A DNA stretch of 64,000 nucleotides, taken from NCBI RefSeq assembly GCF_042956465.1, contig NZ_JBIBGL010000013.1:310001-374000 (forward strand), written 5' to 3'. This stretch comes from Embleya sp042956465. Its GTDB lineage: Bacteria; Actinomycetota; Actinomycetes; Streptomycetales; Streptomycetaceae. Below, piece by piece: positions 51,061-59,835 of the stretch (positions are counted from its first letter, which is position 1; every line of letters starts with the position of its first letter). Both the position numbers and the translations under genes were made by a program. The notes under the pieces were generated by a model that searched no databases, had not been told where the DNA came from, and worked only from the letters and a program-made list of their open reading frames with translations.

Positions 51061-52557
51061 GTGGCCGGCCCCGCCTCGATCCCGCAGGACCCGCGACAAC
51101 GTTTCCTGGTACCGGTCCTGGGCTCGTGCGGCATCGTCGCCGCGCTCATGCAGACCGTCGTGGTACCGCTGCTCCCGGACCTGCCCGCGCTGACCGGAAG
51201 CTCCGCCTCGACGGTCAGCTGGACGGTCACCGCGACCCTGCTCAGCGGCTCGGTGTGCACACCGCTGCTCGGCCGGGCGGGCGACATGTTCGGCAAGAAG
51301 CGCATGCTGGTCCTGGCGATGAGCGTGCTCTCGATCGGCTCGGTGATGTGCGCGCTGACCTCGGACATCGGCGTCCTGATCGTCGGCCGCGCCCTCCAGG
51401 GCATGGCCACCGCCGTGGTCCCGCTGGGGATCAGCATCCTGCGCGACGAATTGCCGCCGGCCAAGGTCGGCGGCGGCGTCGCGATGATGAGTTCGACACT
51501 GGGCATCGGCGCGGCCGTCGGACTGCCGCTGGCGGGCCTGGTCGTGGACCACGCCGACTGGCACGCGATGTTCTGGGGAGCCGCCGCGCTCGCCCTGCTG
51601 GTCCTGGGGCTGGTCCTGCTGGTCGTCCGCGAATCGCCGGTGCGCAGTCCCGGCCGGTTCGACGTGGTCGGCTCGCTCGGCCTCGCCGCGTTTTTGGTCT
51701 GCCTGTTGCTCGCGGTGTCCAAGGGCACCGCCTGGGGCTGGACGAGCACCCGGACACTGGGTCTGCTGGGTGCCGCCGCGCTGATCGTGCTCGCGTGGGG
51801 GATGCACCAGTGGCGGGTGAGCACCCCGCTGGTGGACCTGCGGGTGACCGCGCGACCGGCGGTGCTGCTGCCCAACATCGCCGCGCTGTTCATCGGCTTC
51901 TCGTTCTACGCGAACAGCCTCTCCACCGCCCAATTGGTGCAGACGCCGAAGGAGAGCGGCTACGGACTGGGCGTCTCGGTCGCCATCGGCGGGCTGTGTC
52001 TGCTGCCCGGCGGGGTGATGATGGTCGTGCTCTCACCGATCTCCACCCGGCTGACCGCCTCCCGCGGACCCCGGTTCTGCCTCGGCATCGGCGCGATCCT
52101 GCTCGGCCTGGGCTACGTGGTGCGGATCTTCACCAGCCACGAGTTGTGGACCATCATCATGGGCGCGACGGTCGTCGCCTCCGGCACCGCGATGTGCTAC
52201 TCGGCGCTGCCGATGCTCGTCATCCGGGCGATCCCGGCCGCCCAGACCGCCGCCGCCAACGGCATCAACGCGCTGATGCGCACGATCGGCCAGGCCGTGT
52301 GCAGCGCGGTGGTGGCGGCGGTGCTCACGTCCTACACGATGTCCGTGGGCGGCCGCGTGCTGCCCACGCTGCACGCCTACATGGTCGTCTTCGTGATCGC
52401 CGGCGTCGTGGCCGGTTGCGCACTCGTCGCGTGCCTGTGCATCCCCGAACCCGCCGGCCCGACGGCCGTGGCGGTCCCGCTCGAATCGGCGAGCCCCGCC
52501 CGGGCCGTCGAGCCCCGATCCATCGCGGCTACGCCGGACCCAACCGGTCGAACATGA
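51061..52557 (+). CDS. MFS transporter (14-helix, DHA2-like)
   Basis: A 498-residue drug/metabolite exporter-type MFS protein. The GTG start has AGGAG eight bases upstream. Motif A 'GRAGDMFGKKRMLVLAM', motif C region 'MSSTLGIGAAVGLPLAGLVV', 'TAAANGINALMRTIGQAVCS' in the second half. The 3' end runs 29 bp into the 3' end of the converging lipoprotein gene. Substrate unknown. Confidence 0.92.
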   Translation: MAGPASIPQDPRQRFLVPVLGSCGIVAALMQTVVVPLLPDLPALTGSSASTVSWTVTATLLSGSVCTPLLGRAGDMFGKKRMLVLAMSVLSIGSVMCALTSDIGVLIVGRALQGMATAVVPLGISILRDELPPAKVGGGVAMMSSTLGIGAAVGLPLAGLVVDHADWHAMFWGAAALALLVLGLVLLVVRESPVRSPGRFDVVGSLGLAAFLVCLLLAVSKGTAWGWTSTRTLGLLGAAALIVLAWGMHQWRVSTPLVDLRVTARPAVLLPNIAALFIGFSFYANSLSTAQLVQTPKESGYGLGVSVAIGGLCLLPGGVMMVVLSPISTRLTASRGPRFCLGIGAILLGLGYVVRIFTSHELWTIIMGATVVASGTAMCYSALPMLVIRAIPAAQTAAANGINALMRTIGQAVCSAVVAAVLTSYTMSVGGRVLPTLHAYMVVFVIAGVVAGCALVACLCIPEPAGPTAVAVPLESASPARAVEPRSIAATPDPTGRT

Positions 52558-54082
52558 TCAGCCCGTCCTCGAACACGGTCAGGTCGGCCACCTTCGCGTC
52601 CTTCGCCCGGATCGCCGCGGTGAATGCCTGCTCGTAGGCGAACATCGGGAGGTCCTTGGCCAGTTCGCGCTGCACCACGGCGTAGGCGGCCCGCCGGGTC
52701 GTGGCGTCGGTGGTGGCCCGGGCCTGGTCCAGCGCCTGGTCCACCGCCGGGTTCTTCCACTGCATGTGGTTGTCCTGGCCCTTGGAGTGCAGGAAGTTGT
52801 ACAACACCGGCTCCGGGTCGTCGAAGGACAACACGAACTCGCCCGCGTCGAACTGCCGCTGGATCTGCACCTTCTGGAGGTATTGGGTGCCCTCCAGGAA
52901 CTCGGTCTTCATGGTGATGTTCTTCATGTCGGCCACCTGCGCGAGCCAGTACTCGGCGGTCAGATGCGAGCCCGGGCTGTTGTAGGTGCTGTACGTGAAG
53001 GCCAGCGGCTTGCCCTCGGCGGCGAGCGCGTCCAGCAGTTGCTGGGCCTGGACCCGGTTGTTCGACGGCAGCGTCGCCTCCGGCGCGGCGAAGTCCGATC
53101 CCGGGCGCAGGAAGGTGCTCAGCGGTTTGCCGGTGCCGTCGGTGACCACCTTCGCGCGCGCCGCCGGATCCATGATCAGCGCGAACGCGCGCCGTGCACG
53201 CGGGTCGTCGAACGGCGGCCGGCTGGTGTTGAACAGCGTCATGAACCCGCCGCTCTTGCCCTCGGTGAGCACCGGCAGACCGGCCTTTTGCGCATCGCCG
53301 AGCAGCTTGGCCTGGGCCGTGGTCAGCACCTGGGCCTGGTTGGCGGCCAGCATGGCCAGTCGCTGCGACTGGTCGACCACCGGCTTGAGGGTCAACTCCT
53401 TCAGCGGCGGCCGGCCGCCCACCTGCCAGTACTTCGGATTGCGCTCCAGAACCATCTGCTGGTCGCGCACCCAGCTCTTGAGCCGGTAGGGCCCGGCGCC
53501 CACCGGCTTGGCGCCGAATCCCTTGGGATCGGCCCGAATCGCGGTCGGCGAGCCGATGAACGCGAGGTTGTGCGCGATCACCTTGTCGAAGTGGGCGTTC
53601 GGCGCCGGCAGGGTGACCTTGACGGTCCGGCTGTCGGTGACGGATATGCCGAGCCCGGTGACCACGCGGGCCTGTAGCGACTTGTTCGCCGGATCGGCGT
53701 GCCGCTCCCAGTTGAACTTGACCGCCTCGGCATCCAACGCGGTGCCGTCGGAGAACTTCAGGTCGGGCCGCAGCCGCAACGTCCAGACCCGACCGCCCTC
53801 CGCCGCGGTCGCGCTCTCGGCGAGTTGGGGTTGCGCGCGACCCGTCTTCGGGTCGATCCACAGCAGTACGTCGAACACGGCCGCGGCCTGGGTGCCGCCG
53901 GTGATCTGGGACAGACTCGCCACGATCGGGTCCAGGCTGCGCGCCTCCTGGGTGACCAGGACGGTCATCGCGCCGCGCGCCGAGCCGCCGGCGCCGTCGT
54001 CGGAGCCGCACGCGGCGGTGGTCAGGATCAGTCCGGTCAACGCGGCGAACAGGGCCGCCTGCCGGGTGGGCACGGATCGCAC
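52529..54082 (-). CDS. Family-5 ABC transporter solute-binding lipoprotein
   Basis: A 517-residue oligopeptide/dipeptide-type binding protein, secreted and lipid-anchored. Start GTG 54082 (GGAGAG six bases upstream); a longer form from 54100 is possible. The signal ends with lipobox 'LILTTAAC' and Cys25. The mature protein shows family-5 text: 'ARSLDPIVASLSQITGG', 'WTLRLRPDLKFSDGTALDAE', 'VGAGPYRLKSWVRDQQMVLE'. No permease or ATPase genes are near, so it is an orphan binding protein or its transporter is elsewhere. Ligand (peptide, nickel or other) unknown. Confidence 0.93.
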   Translation of the reverse strand: MRSVPTRQAALFAALTGLILTTAACGSDDGAGGSARGAMTVLVTQEARSLDPIVASLSQITGGTQAAAVFDVLLWIDPKTGRAQPQLAESATAAEGGRVWTLRLRPDLKFSDGTALDAEAVKFNWERHADPANKSLQARVVTGLGISVTDSRTVKVTLPAPNAHFDKVIAHNLAFIGSPTAIRADPKGFGAKPVGAGPYRLKSWVRDQQMVLERNPKYWQVGGRPPLKELTLKPVVDQSQRLAMLAANQAQVLTTAQAKLLGDAQKAGLPVLTEGKSGGFMTLFNTSRPPFDDPRARRAFALIMDPAARAKVVTDGTGKPLSTFLRPGSDFAAPEATLPSNNRVQAQQLLDALAAEGKPLAFTYSTYNSPGSHLTAEYWLAQVADMKNITMKTEFLEGTQYLQKVQIQRQFDAGEFVLSFDDPEPVLYNFLHSKGQDNHMQWKNPAVDQALDQARATTDATTRRAAYAVVQRELAKDLPMFAYEQAFTAAIRAKDAKVADLTVFEDGLIMFDRLGPA

Positions 54083-54167
54083 GGTGATCTCTCCTCGCAC
54101 GGGCCCACCGGGGTCGGGCAGACCCTGGGTCTTCGTGGATGCTGCGTGTCAAGGATCAGCGAGGATC

Positions 54168-54196
54168 AACCTAGGTCTCTCCTGACTCACCGTCAA
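54168..54196 (-). promoter_or_regulatory. Promoter of the solute-binding lipoprotein gene
   Basis: On the minus strand TTGACG (54196-54191) and TAGGTT (54173-54168) are spaced by 17 bp, a near-consensus housekeeping promoter. The predicted leader to GTG 54082 is about 80 nt. Confidence 0.8.
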
Positions 54197-54364
54197 CAAC
54201 TGTTCCATGCAGAGTGATCGGTGTGCGAGGGCGGCAGGGCGCAACCGAGGGCGCGGCGCCGGTTGCGGGCCGGTCGGGTGATTCATGCGATTTCCCTGTC
54301 GAATCGGGCATAGGACGCTGTGTTTGTCGATGCCATGAGGCCGGAACGCACGCCAGGAGACCGC

Positions 54365-55498
54365 ATGACGACCGCCGCACTGTCGCCGGAACTGCTCGCC
54401 GAGCTGCGCCGCCCGCGCGCGTACCCTGCGGTGTCCCTGACGCTGCCCACGCACCGGCACCGCCCGGAGAACCAGCAGGACCACATCCGACTGCGGAACG
54501 TGCTGGCCGAGGCGGAGAAACGGCTCGCGGCGGATCCGGAGGTGGGCCGGGAGGCCCGGATCAAGACCGTCGACCGGCTCAAGGCCGCGGCGGCGGAGCT
54601 GGATCCCGAGCACTTCCTGGACGGCCTGGTGCTCTACGCCTCGGCCGAGGAACACTACGCGTTCACCGTGCAGGCACCCGTCGGTGAGCGGGTGGTGCTC
54701 GCGACCACCTACCTCACCCGCAACCTGGTGGCCGCGGCCGAACGGCTCACCCCCTACTGGGCGCTGGTGCTCAGCGAGCACGAGGTGCACCTGTGGCACG
54801 GCCGCGGCGACGAGGTGCACGAGGTCCGCGACGGCGGCTTCCCGATCACCTCGGCCGGTCCGGAGCGGGACGGACCGCCCACGCGCGAGGGCGGCGGCCT
54901 GGGCGTGAGCGAGGACTTCCGCCGGTTGCTGAACGAGGCCGACGAACAATTGGCGCGCGCGCTCGCCGGACGCGAGGACAAGGTCGTGTTGGTCGGTCTG
55001 CGACCCCAGGTCAAGGCGTTCCGGGAGAACACCCGCAACGGCGCGCACCTGGCCGAGACCGAGTTGGAGGTCGGCGGCGTCAGCGAGGCGACGCCCGGCC
55101 AGTTCGCCGAGATCCTCGCACCGGCGCGGACCGCGCTGGCCGCGGAGGCGACCGCCGCGGCACTGCGGGCGCTGGACGACGCGCGCAGCGGCAAGCGGTA
55201 CGCCGAGGGCATCCAGGAGGTGTGGGCGCCCGCCCGAGCCGGCCGCGGCGCGCTGCTCGTGGTCGAGGAGGGACTGCGGGTGACCGGTCGACTGGTGACG
55301 GTCGATCGCACCGGGGAGGTCGTGCTCCAGGTGCTCACCGGCCCGCACGCCGAGGACGCGGTACTGGCCGGCCGAGCCGAGGACGACATCGTGGACACCG
55401 TGGTCGAGGCGACCCTGGAGGCGGACGGCAAGGTCGTCTTCGTGCCCGACGACACGCTCGCGGATGCCGGCGGCATCGCGCTGGCGCTGCGCTACTAG
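54365..55498 (+). CDS. baeRF (archaeo-eukaryotic release factor-like) protein
   Basis: A 377-residue cytoplasmic protein of the bacterial aeRF1-like (baeRF) group. ATG 54365 follows AGGAG with five-base spacing. The N-terminal 'ELRRPRAYPAVSLTLPTHRH' start and 'HFLDGLVLYASAEEHYAFTV' fit baeRF3-type proteins. The central domain has 'ALVLSEHEVHLWHGRGDEVH'. The C-terminal 'VGGVSEATPGQFAEILAPAR' to 'GGIALALRY' is eL30-like. The family was proposed to act in ribosome rescue, hibernation or antibiotic/stress protection. The catalytic GGQ loop of true release factors is not seen. Single gene. Confidence 0.82.
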   Translation: MTTAALSPELLAELRRPRAYPAVSLTLPTHRHRPENQQDHIRLRNVLAEAEKRLAADPEVGREARIKTVDRLKAAAAELDPEHFLDGLVLYASAEEHYAFTVQAPVGERVVLATTYLTRNLVAAAERLTPYWALVLSEHEVHLWHGRGDEVHEVRDGGFPITSAGPERDGPPTREGGGLGVSEDFRRLLNEADEQLARALAGREDKVVLVGLRPQVKAFRENTRNGAHLAETELEVGGVSEATPGQFAEILAPARTALAAEATAAALRALDDARSGKRYAEGIQEVWAPARAGRGALLVVEEGLRVTGRLVTVDRTGEVVLQVLTGPHAEDAVLAGRAEDDIVDTVVEATLEADGKVVFVPDDTLADAGGIALALRY

Positions 55499-55572
55499 GC
55501 CGTGTCCGGCGGATCCTGGTGGGGGCGTGCGGCGGCGGCCGATCGTGGGTCGTCGCACCCGTCCGGCAAACG

Positions 55573-55620
55573 CGACGAGTGCGGCGGTGGCCCTTCGCGG
55601 GTCGCCGCCGCACTCGGTCG
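55573..55620. terminator. Convergent terminator with TTCG loop
   Basis: 55573-55593 and 55598-55620 form a ~20-bp stem (two wobble pairs and one bulge) closed by a TTCG tetraloop, between the baeRF gene (plus) and the acidic hypothetical gene (minus). Confidence 0.85.
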
Positions 55621-55663
55621 TCGAGGGATGTGCGAGGAGCGGGTCGACGGCTCGGTCGAATGG

Positions 55664-56305
55664 TCAGTGCAGGTCGCGCTCCAGCGCCTCGAGGTCGTCC
55701 TCGTACGCCGTACTGGTCTCGAACCGGTAGATGATGCTGCGCGGATCCGCGTCGTCGAACGGGGCGTCCAGCCATTCGCCCGGCTCGGTCGGCTCGATCG
55801 CCGATACCCACAGGGTGGAATCGCCCGGTTCCAGGCCGAGTTCGTCGGCGCGCTGGGCGATCTCGTCCGGGTCGTACACGTCGAAGAGCACCGCGACCGC
55901 GCTCGACGCGCTGTCGGTGCCGGCGTCGCGCGGGGACGCCGACGGTTCCGTGTCGCCCGCCTCCGCGTCGGCCCGGCGGGCGTGGTCGACGAGCGTGATC
56001 AGATCCTTGATCGCGTAGTCCCGGCGGATCAGCACGGTGACCGCCTCCGGGTTGGTGGGCCCCTCGTACTCGGTTTCCTCGCTGCTGCTCGGCACCTCGA
56101 AGGGGGTGACCTCGTCGTAGGCGTCGTACAACAACTCGTCGTATGCCTCCGCGGCGGCCGCGAGCGCGTCGTACGCGGCGAACACGGCCGGGTCGCTCTC
56201 GCCCTGGCGGGCTTCGACGGCGGCCAAATGGTCGTCGATCGCCGATTTGAGAACGTCCGCGGCGGCACGGACCTGCTCTGGCGTGGGCTGCGCAACACCG
56301 GTCAT
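55664..56305 (-). CDS. Acidic conserved hypothetical protein
   Basis: A 213-residue, strongly acidic soluble protein. The N-terminal ~65 residues are predicted helical ('EQVRAAADVLKSAIDDHLAA', 'AAYDALAAAAEAYDELLYD'). A middle segment 'AVTVLIRRDYAIKDLITLVD' and C-terminal 'STLWVSAIEPTEPGEWLD' follow around a Ser/Asp-rich linker. The composition and order are typical of a Streptomyces conserved hypothetical protein. I do not recognise a function. It is divergent from the DUF5703 gene. Confidence 0.75.
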   Translation of the reverse strand: MTGVAQPTPEQVRAAADVLKSAIDDHLAAVEARQGESDPAVFAAYDALAAAAEAYDELLYDAYDEVTPFEVPSSSEETEYEGPTNPEAVTVLIRRDYAIKDLITLVDHARRADAEAGDTEPSASPRDAGTDSASSAVAVLFDVYDPDEIAQRADELGLEPGDSTLWVSAIEPTEPGEWLDAPFDDADPRSIIYRFETSTAYEDDLEALERDLH

Positions 56306-56422
56306 GGGGTGACGTTATCCGCAAGACCCCCACGCGCGCACAATGGTTCACTGATGGCGGAGTCGGAGAGTCACCAAAAGGCCGGTCACCGTGCCTCGGC
56401 GCGGCTGCCGGGGAACGGAAAC

Positions 56423-56608
56423 ATGGCGGAATACGAGTTTCGGCAACTGGACATCCCGCGCGGCACCTCCCGGACCGACGCGTGTCGCATCCTGACCGAG
56501 CAGGCCGAGTACGGCTACTGGGAGCTGGACCGATTGCTCCTGCGCGGCGACGGCAGCCGACGAGTGGTGCTGCGGCGCCGGATCATCCGACAGGTGCGGA
56601 CCATGTGA
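56423..56608 (+). CDS. DUF5703-family small protein
   Basis: A 61-residue protein: 'EYEFRQLDIPRGTSRTDACR', then 'LTEQAEYGYWELDRLLLRGD' and a basic tail 'RRVVLRRRIIRQVRTM'. This is the DUF5703 pattern of actinomycetes, often found near chaplin and M20-peptidase genes, as here. Role unknown; the Arg-rich end could bind nucleic acid. An in-frame ATG at 56354 would add an unconserved 23 residues. Confidence 0.85.
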   Translation: MAEYEFRQLDIPRGTSRTDACRILTEQAEYGYWELDRLLLRGDGSRRVVLRRRIIRQVRTM

Positions 56609-56621
56609 CGGGCCGTCACAC

Positions 56622-56669
56622 CGCGAGGACTGCCCGCCCCTGTCCTCCCAGGGGCGAGCAGTCCTCGCG
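56622..56669. terminator. Bidirectional terminator hairpin
   Basis: A 21-bp stem (56622-56642 with 56649-56669, one mismatch) and a six-base loop TCCTCC separate DUF5703 (plus) from the long chaplin gene (minus). Confidence 0.92.
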
Positions 56670-56692
56670 TTCATCCGTCGTACGGGTCGTGC

Positions 56693-57310
56693 TCAGTCCT
56701 GCGCGGGGCGGGAACGGCGGTACAGCACGAAGCCGCCGAGCAGCAGCGCGGCGCCGATCGGGGCCACCGTGAGCGCGTTCGAACCGGTCTCGGCAAGCGA
56801 GCCGGCGTGGCTCGTGGACCCACCGGTGTCGCCCCCGGTCGCACCACCCGAGCTGCCACCGGTGCTGCCGCCGGTCGTCCCACCCGTGACGCCGCCCGTC
56901 GTGCCACCGTTGCTGCCACCGGTGGTCGGCGGCTTGGTGGTCGGCGGCTTCGTGGTGGGGGGCTTGGTGGTCGGGGGGTGCGTGGTCGGCGGCTTCGTGC
57001 TCGGCGGGCACGAAGTCGGCGGCTTGGTGTGCGGCGGCTCGGTGTGCGGAGGGCGCGTGGGGTTGGACGCGTTCACGCAGTGGTTGCCGAACGCCGGGTT
57101 CAGGGCGCCGATCACGTTCACCGTGTTCCCGCACACGTTCACCGGAACGTGGATCGGGACCTGGATGTTGTTGCCCGAGAGCACACCGGGCGAGCCGACG
57201 GCCGCGCCATCGGCCGCACTGCCGGCGTTGGCCACGCCCACCGCCGCGGACGCGAGTGCGCCCGTGGTGGTGATGACGACCAACAGCCCCTTCTTTGCGA
57301 ACTGATGCAT
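56693..57310 (-). CDS. Cell-wall-anchored chaplin (single chaplin domain, LAETG)
   Basis: A 205-residue secreted protein. Signal peptide ~1-29; chaplin domain ~31-80 with 'GVLSGNNIQVPIHVPVNVCG' and Cys60/Cys78. A long Pro-Thr repeat (~84-128) and a Gly-Thr spacer follow. It ends in sorting signal LAETG (172-176), a hydrophobic helix and 'YRRSRP' tail, so sortase E should link it to peptidoglycan. Chaplins are amyloid-forming surfactants that make aerial hyphae hydrophobic. Known long chaplins (ChpA-C of S. coelicolor) usually have two chaplin domains; this has one. A sigma-BldN-like promoter precedes it. Confidence 0.94.
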   Translation of the reverse strand: MHQFAKKGLLVVITTTGALASAAVGVANAGSAADGAAVGSPGVLSGNNIQVPIHVPVNVCGNTVNVIGALNPAFGNHCVNASNPTRPPHTEPPHTKPPTSCPPSTKPPTTHPPTTKPPTTKPPTTKPPTTGGSNGGTTGGVTGGTTGGSTGGSSGGATGGDTGGSTSHAGSLAETGSNALTVAPIGAALLLGGFVLYRRSRPAQD

Positions 57311-57367
57311 GTAAGTACCCCTGTGTCTCTCTCGCGAGGGGCGGGGGACGATGACCCCGCACGGACG

Positions 57368-57395
57368 TCAACGAGAGCCGACACAGGAGGTCACC
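57368..57395 (-). promoter_or_regulatory. Sigma-BldN-like promoter of the long chaplin gene
   Basis: On the minus strand GGTGAC (57395-57390), a 16-bp spacer and CGTTGA (57373-57368). The published sigma-BldN consensus for chaplin/rodlin genes is CGTAAC-N16-CGTTGA, so the -10 is exact and the -35 matches at four of six bases. The expected start of transcription is ~50 nt before the ATG. Confidence 0.65.
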
Positions 57396-57588
57396 GAAGC
57401 GGGGTCGATTCGCTCGTACGGCTGAGTTTCGGGATTTCTTGCAACCAGGATCTGATCGTTTTTGGGCGCTTTTCATCCCAGTCGGATGCTTGGCTGACCG
57501 ATGGCGATCAACGCCCGTGCGGGCCGGCGAGGCGTCGGCGGGCCCGGTCCCGGCGGTGTCCTCAGGGCCCGGGATCACCGCACAGCGG

Positions 57589-57623
57589 GACGGCCCCGAG
57601 ACCGTGTGGGTCTCGGGGCCGTC
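57589..57623 (-). terminator. Terminator after the short chaplin
   Basis: A perfect 15-bp stem GACGGCCCCGAGACC / GGTCTCGGGGCCGTC (57589-57603, 57609-57623) with loop GTGTG, 28 bp downstream (minus) of the stop codon. Confidence 0.92.
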
Positions 57624-57651
57624 CGCACACCAACGAGCGTGTGGGCCTGGA

Positions 57652-57891
57652 TCAGGCGTTGATGCAGGTGTTGCCGAACGTGGGGTTCAGCACACCGATG
57701 ATGTCGATGGTGTTGCCGCACAGGTTGATCGGCACGTGGATCGGGACCTGGATGTTGTTGCCCGAGAGCACACCGGGGGAGCCGACGGCCGCACCCTGCG
57801 CCTCGGAGTCGGCCATGGCGCCACTGGCGCCGGCGAGCACAAGACCACCGCCGGCCGCGACGATGAACGCGACCTTGCCCATCTTCTTCAT
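57652..57891 (-). CDS. Short secreted chaplin
   Basis: A 79-residue chaplin, the size of ChpD-H. Signal peptide ~1-27, then one chaplin domain with 'AAVGSPGVLSGNNIQVPIHV' and Cys58/Cys76, ending 'GNTCINA'. GGAGGA precedes the ATG. It shares nearly identical core text with the long chaplin next door. It probably self-assembles on the aerial-hypha surface. Transcribed on its own. Confidence 0.95.
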   Translation of the reverse strand: MKKMGKVAFIVAAGGGLVLAGASGAMADSEAQGAAVGSPGVLSGNNIQVPIHVPINLCGNTIDIIGVLNPTFGNTCINA

Positions 57892-58042
57892 GATTCTTTC
57901 GTCCTCCTTGTCGACACCACGACGCGCTTGCGCGCCGCACAAGGGGAAACGACGGGACCGGACGGAGGCTACGCGTCGGCCGAGGTATTCACTCGTTCGG
58001 GCCCGGCCCCGGAAACGCCGGGCCACGGGACCGAGCCGGCGC

Positions 58043-58082
58043 GCGGACGGAGTGCCGGGAGCACTCCCGGCGCCCCGTCCGC
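58043..58082 (-). terminator. Terminator after the M20 peptidase
   Basis: A 19-bp stem (58043-58061 with 58064-58082, one mismatch and one wobble pair) starts 14 bp downstream (minus) of the peptidase stop codon. Confidence 0.85.
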
Positions 58083-58095
58083 ACGCCGTGCACTC

Positions 58096-59424
58096 TCACG
58101 CGTTGTCCAGGAAGTGGTCCAGCACCCGCACGCCGAACTTGAGGCCGTCCACCGGGACCCGCTCGTCGACGCCGTGGAACATGCCCGCGAAGTCGAGGTC
58201 GGCCGGCAGCTTCAGCGGCGCGAAGCCGAAGCAGCGAATGCCCAGATCGGCGAAGGACTTCGCGTCCGTGCCACCGGACAGGCAGTACGGCACCGCCCGC
58301 GCGGCCGGGTCGTGCGCCCGCAGCGCCGCCGACATGGCCTCGACGAGCGCACCGTCGAAGCCGGTCTCCAGGGCCTGGTCGGTGTGCACCGTCTCGCGCC
58401 GCACCCGCGGACCCAGGACCGCGTCCAGTTCGGCGTGGAACTCGTCCTCGAAGCCCGGCAGGAACCGGCCGTCCAGATGCGCGGTGGCCTGGCCGGGGAT
58501 CACGTTGACCTTGTATCCGGCATCGAGCATGGTCGGCTGCGCGGTGTTGCGGATGGTCGCGCCGATGATGCTCGCGATCGGGCCGAGCCGCTCGATCGTG
58601 GACTCGATGTCGTCCGGGTCGAGTTCGATGCCCAGCGCGTCCGAGACCTCGTCCAGGAATGCCCGCACCGTCTTGGTGACCCGGATCGGGAACTTGTGCC
58701 GACCCACCCGGGCGACCGCCTCGGCCAGTTCGGTGATCGCGTTGTCCTTGGCGATCATCGACCCGTGGCCGGCGGTGCCGTCCACGATCAGCCGCATCCA
58801 GTCCATGCCCTTCTGCGCGGTCTCGACCAGGTACAGCCGCAGATCGTCGTTGACCGTGAAGGAGAAACCGCCGACCTCGCCGATGCCCTCGGTGACCCCT
58901 TCGAACAAGTCGGCGTGGTTGTTCACCAGATGCCGTGCCCCGAAGAGGCCGCCGGCCTCCTCGTCGGCCACGAAGGCGAGCACGATGTCCCGCGAGGGCA
59001 GTCGGCCGGTGCGCACCCGGTCGCGCAGCACCGCGAGCACCATCGCGTCCATGTCCTTCATGTCGACCGCGCCGCGACCCCACACGCAGTCGTCCGCGAC
59101 CTCGCCCGCGAACGGGTCGTAGGTCCAGTCCGCGGCGTGGGCGGGCACCACGTCCAGGTGGCCGTGGATCAGCAGCCCCGGCCGGGACCGGTCGGTGCCC
59201 TCGATCCGGACCACGGTGCTGGCCCGGCCGCGCTCGGACTCGTAGATCTGCGGTGCGAGGCCGACCTCGGCGAGCTTCTCGGCGACGTACTCCGCGGCGG
59301 CGCGTTCTCCCGGACCCGAGCCGTCACCGTAGTTGCTCGTGTCGATCCGAATCAGATCGCGGCACAGGTCGACGACCTCGTCTTCCGCGGTGGTGGTGGG
59401 CTGGGGACGGACAGCCTCCGTCAT
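58096..59424 (-). CDS. M20/M25/M40-family metallopeptidase
   Basis: A 442-residue two-zinc hydrolase of the ArgE/DapE/carboxypeptidase G2 group. The first metal/catalytic block is 'LLIHGHLDVVPAHAADW', the second 'WGRGAVDMKDMDAM', the catalytic Glu pair in 'VADEEAGGLFGARHLV', and the late His in 'AGMFHGVDERVP'. ATG 59424 has GAGGAG six bases upstream. Cytoplasmic, acting on an N-acyl amino acid or dipeptide not identified. A common neighbour of DUF5703 and chaplin genes. Confidence 0.94.
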   Translation of the reverse strand: MTEAVRPQPTTTAEDEVVDLCRDLIRIDTSNYGDGSGPGERAAAEYVAEKLAEVGLAPQIYESERGRASTVVRIEGTDRSRPGLLIHGHLDVVPAHAADWTYDPFAGEVADDCVWGRGAVDMKDMDAMVLAVLRDRVRTGRLPSRDIVLAFVADEEAGGLFGARHLVNNHADLFEGVTEGIGEVGGFSFTVNDDLRLYLVETAQKGMDWMRLIVDGTAGHGSMIAKDNAITELAEAVARVGRHKFPIRVTKTVRAFLDEVSDALGIELDPDDIESTIERLGPIASIIGATIRNTAQPTMLDAGYKVNVIPGQATAHLDGRFLPGFEDEFHAELDAVLGPRVRRETVHTDQALETGFDGALVEAMSAALRAHDPAARAVPYCLSGGTDAKSFADLGIRCFGFAPLKLPADLDFAGMFHGVDERVPVDGLKFGVRVLDHFLDNA

Positions 59425-59835
59425 GACGGGCTCCTCGGGAAAGGCGGAACGGCACGCGTGTACGGGTGTACCCCCCATCCTGCACCCGCGGGCGGAGTCG
59501 GTATGTCCCGGGCGGTGTTCTGACGTCCAGTCAGTCGAGGCGGGACGGCGACGGGCCGGGGCGGGCAGGCGGCGAGGGGCCTCGCCGACGGCTCCGGCGA
59601 AGCCTCGGCGGCGGCTCGGTGAAGGCATCGACGGCTGCCTCGGAGGTCGCGTCGGCGACGCCTCGGCGACGGCGTCGACGAGGCTTCCGCACGAACGTAG
59701 GGAGATGCCTCTGACCGGGGGCGACGGGCCGCTGCTACCTTCCGGATCAGGCGGAACAAGCCGAACACAGAACAAGCCGTACAAGTCGAACAAGACGTGG
59801 AAAGCCGCGAGTCGGGCCATCGGGAGGGACGTCGC
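59425..59835. other. Intergenic with 12-bp-period degenerate repeats
   Basis: 411 bp between the M20 gene (minus) and the TIGR04222 gene (plus). 59582-59685 reads as about nine consecutive 11-12-bp units of the type TCGGCGACGCCT. A short dyad CTGAC-N5-GTCAG (59521-59535) lies upstream of the M20 gene. 59745-59805 has repeated ACAAG(C/T)CG motifs. No gene is supported. Confidence 0.6.

Larger units (their letters stand above)
57311..57651. other. Region between the two chaplin genes
   Basis: 341 bp. It holds the promoter of the long chaplin (57368-57395) and the terminator of the short chaplin (57589-57623). The middle (57420-57480) is A/T-richer than its surroundings. No gene is supported. 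Confidence 0.6.
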
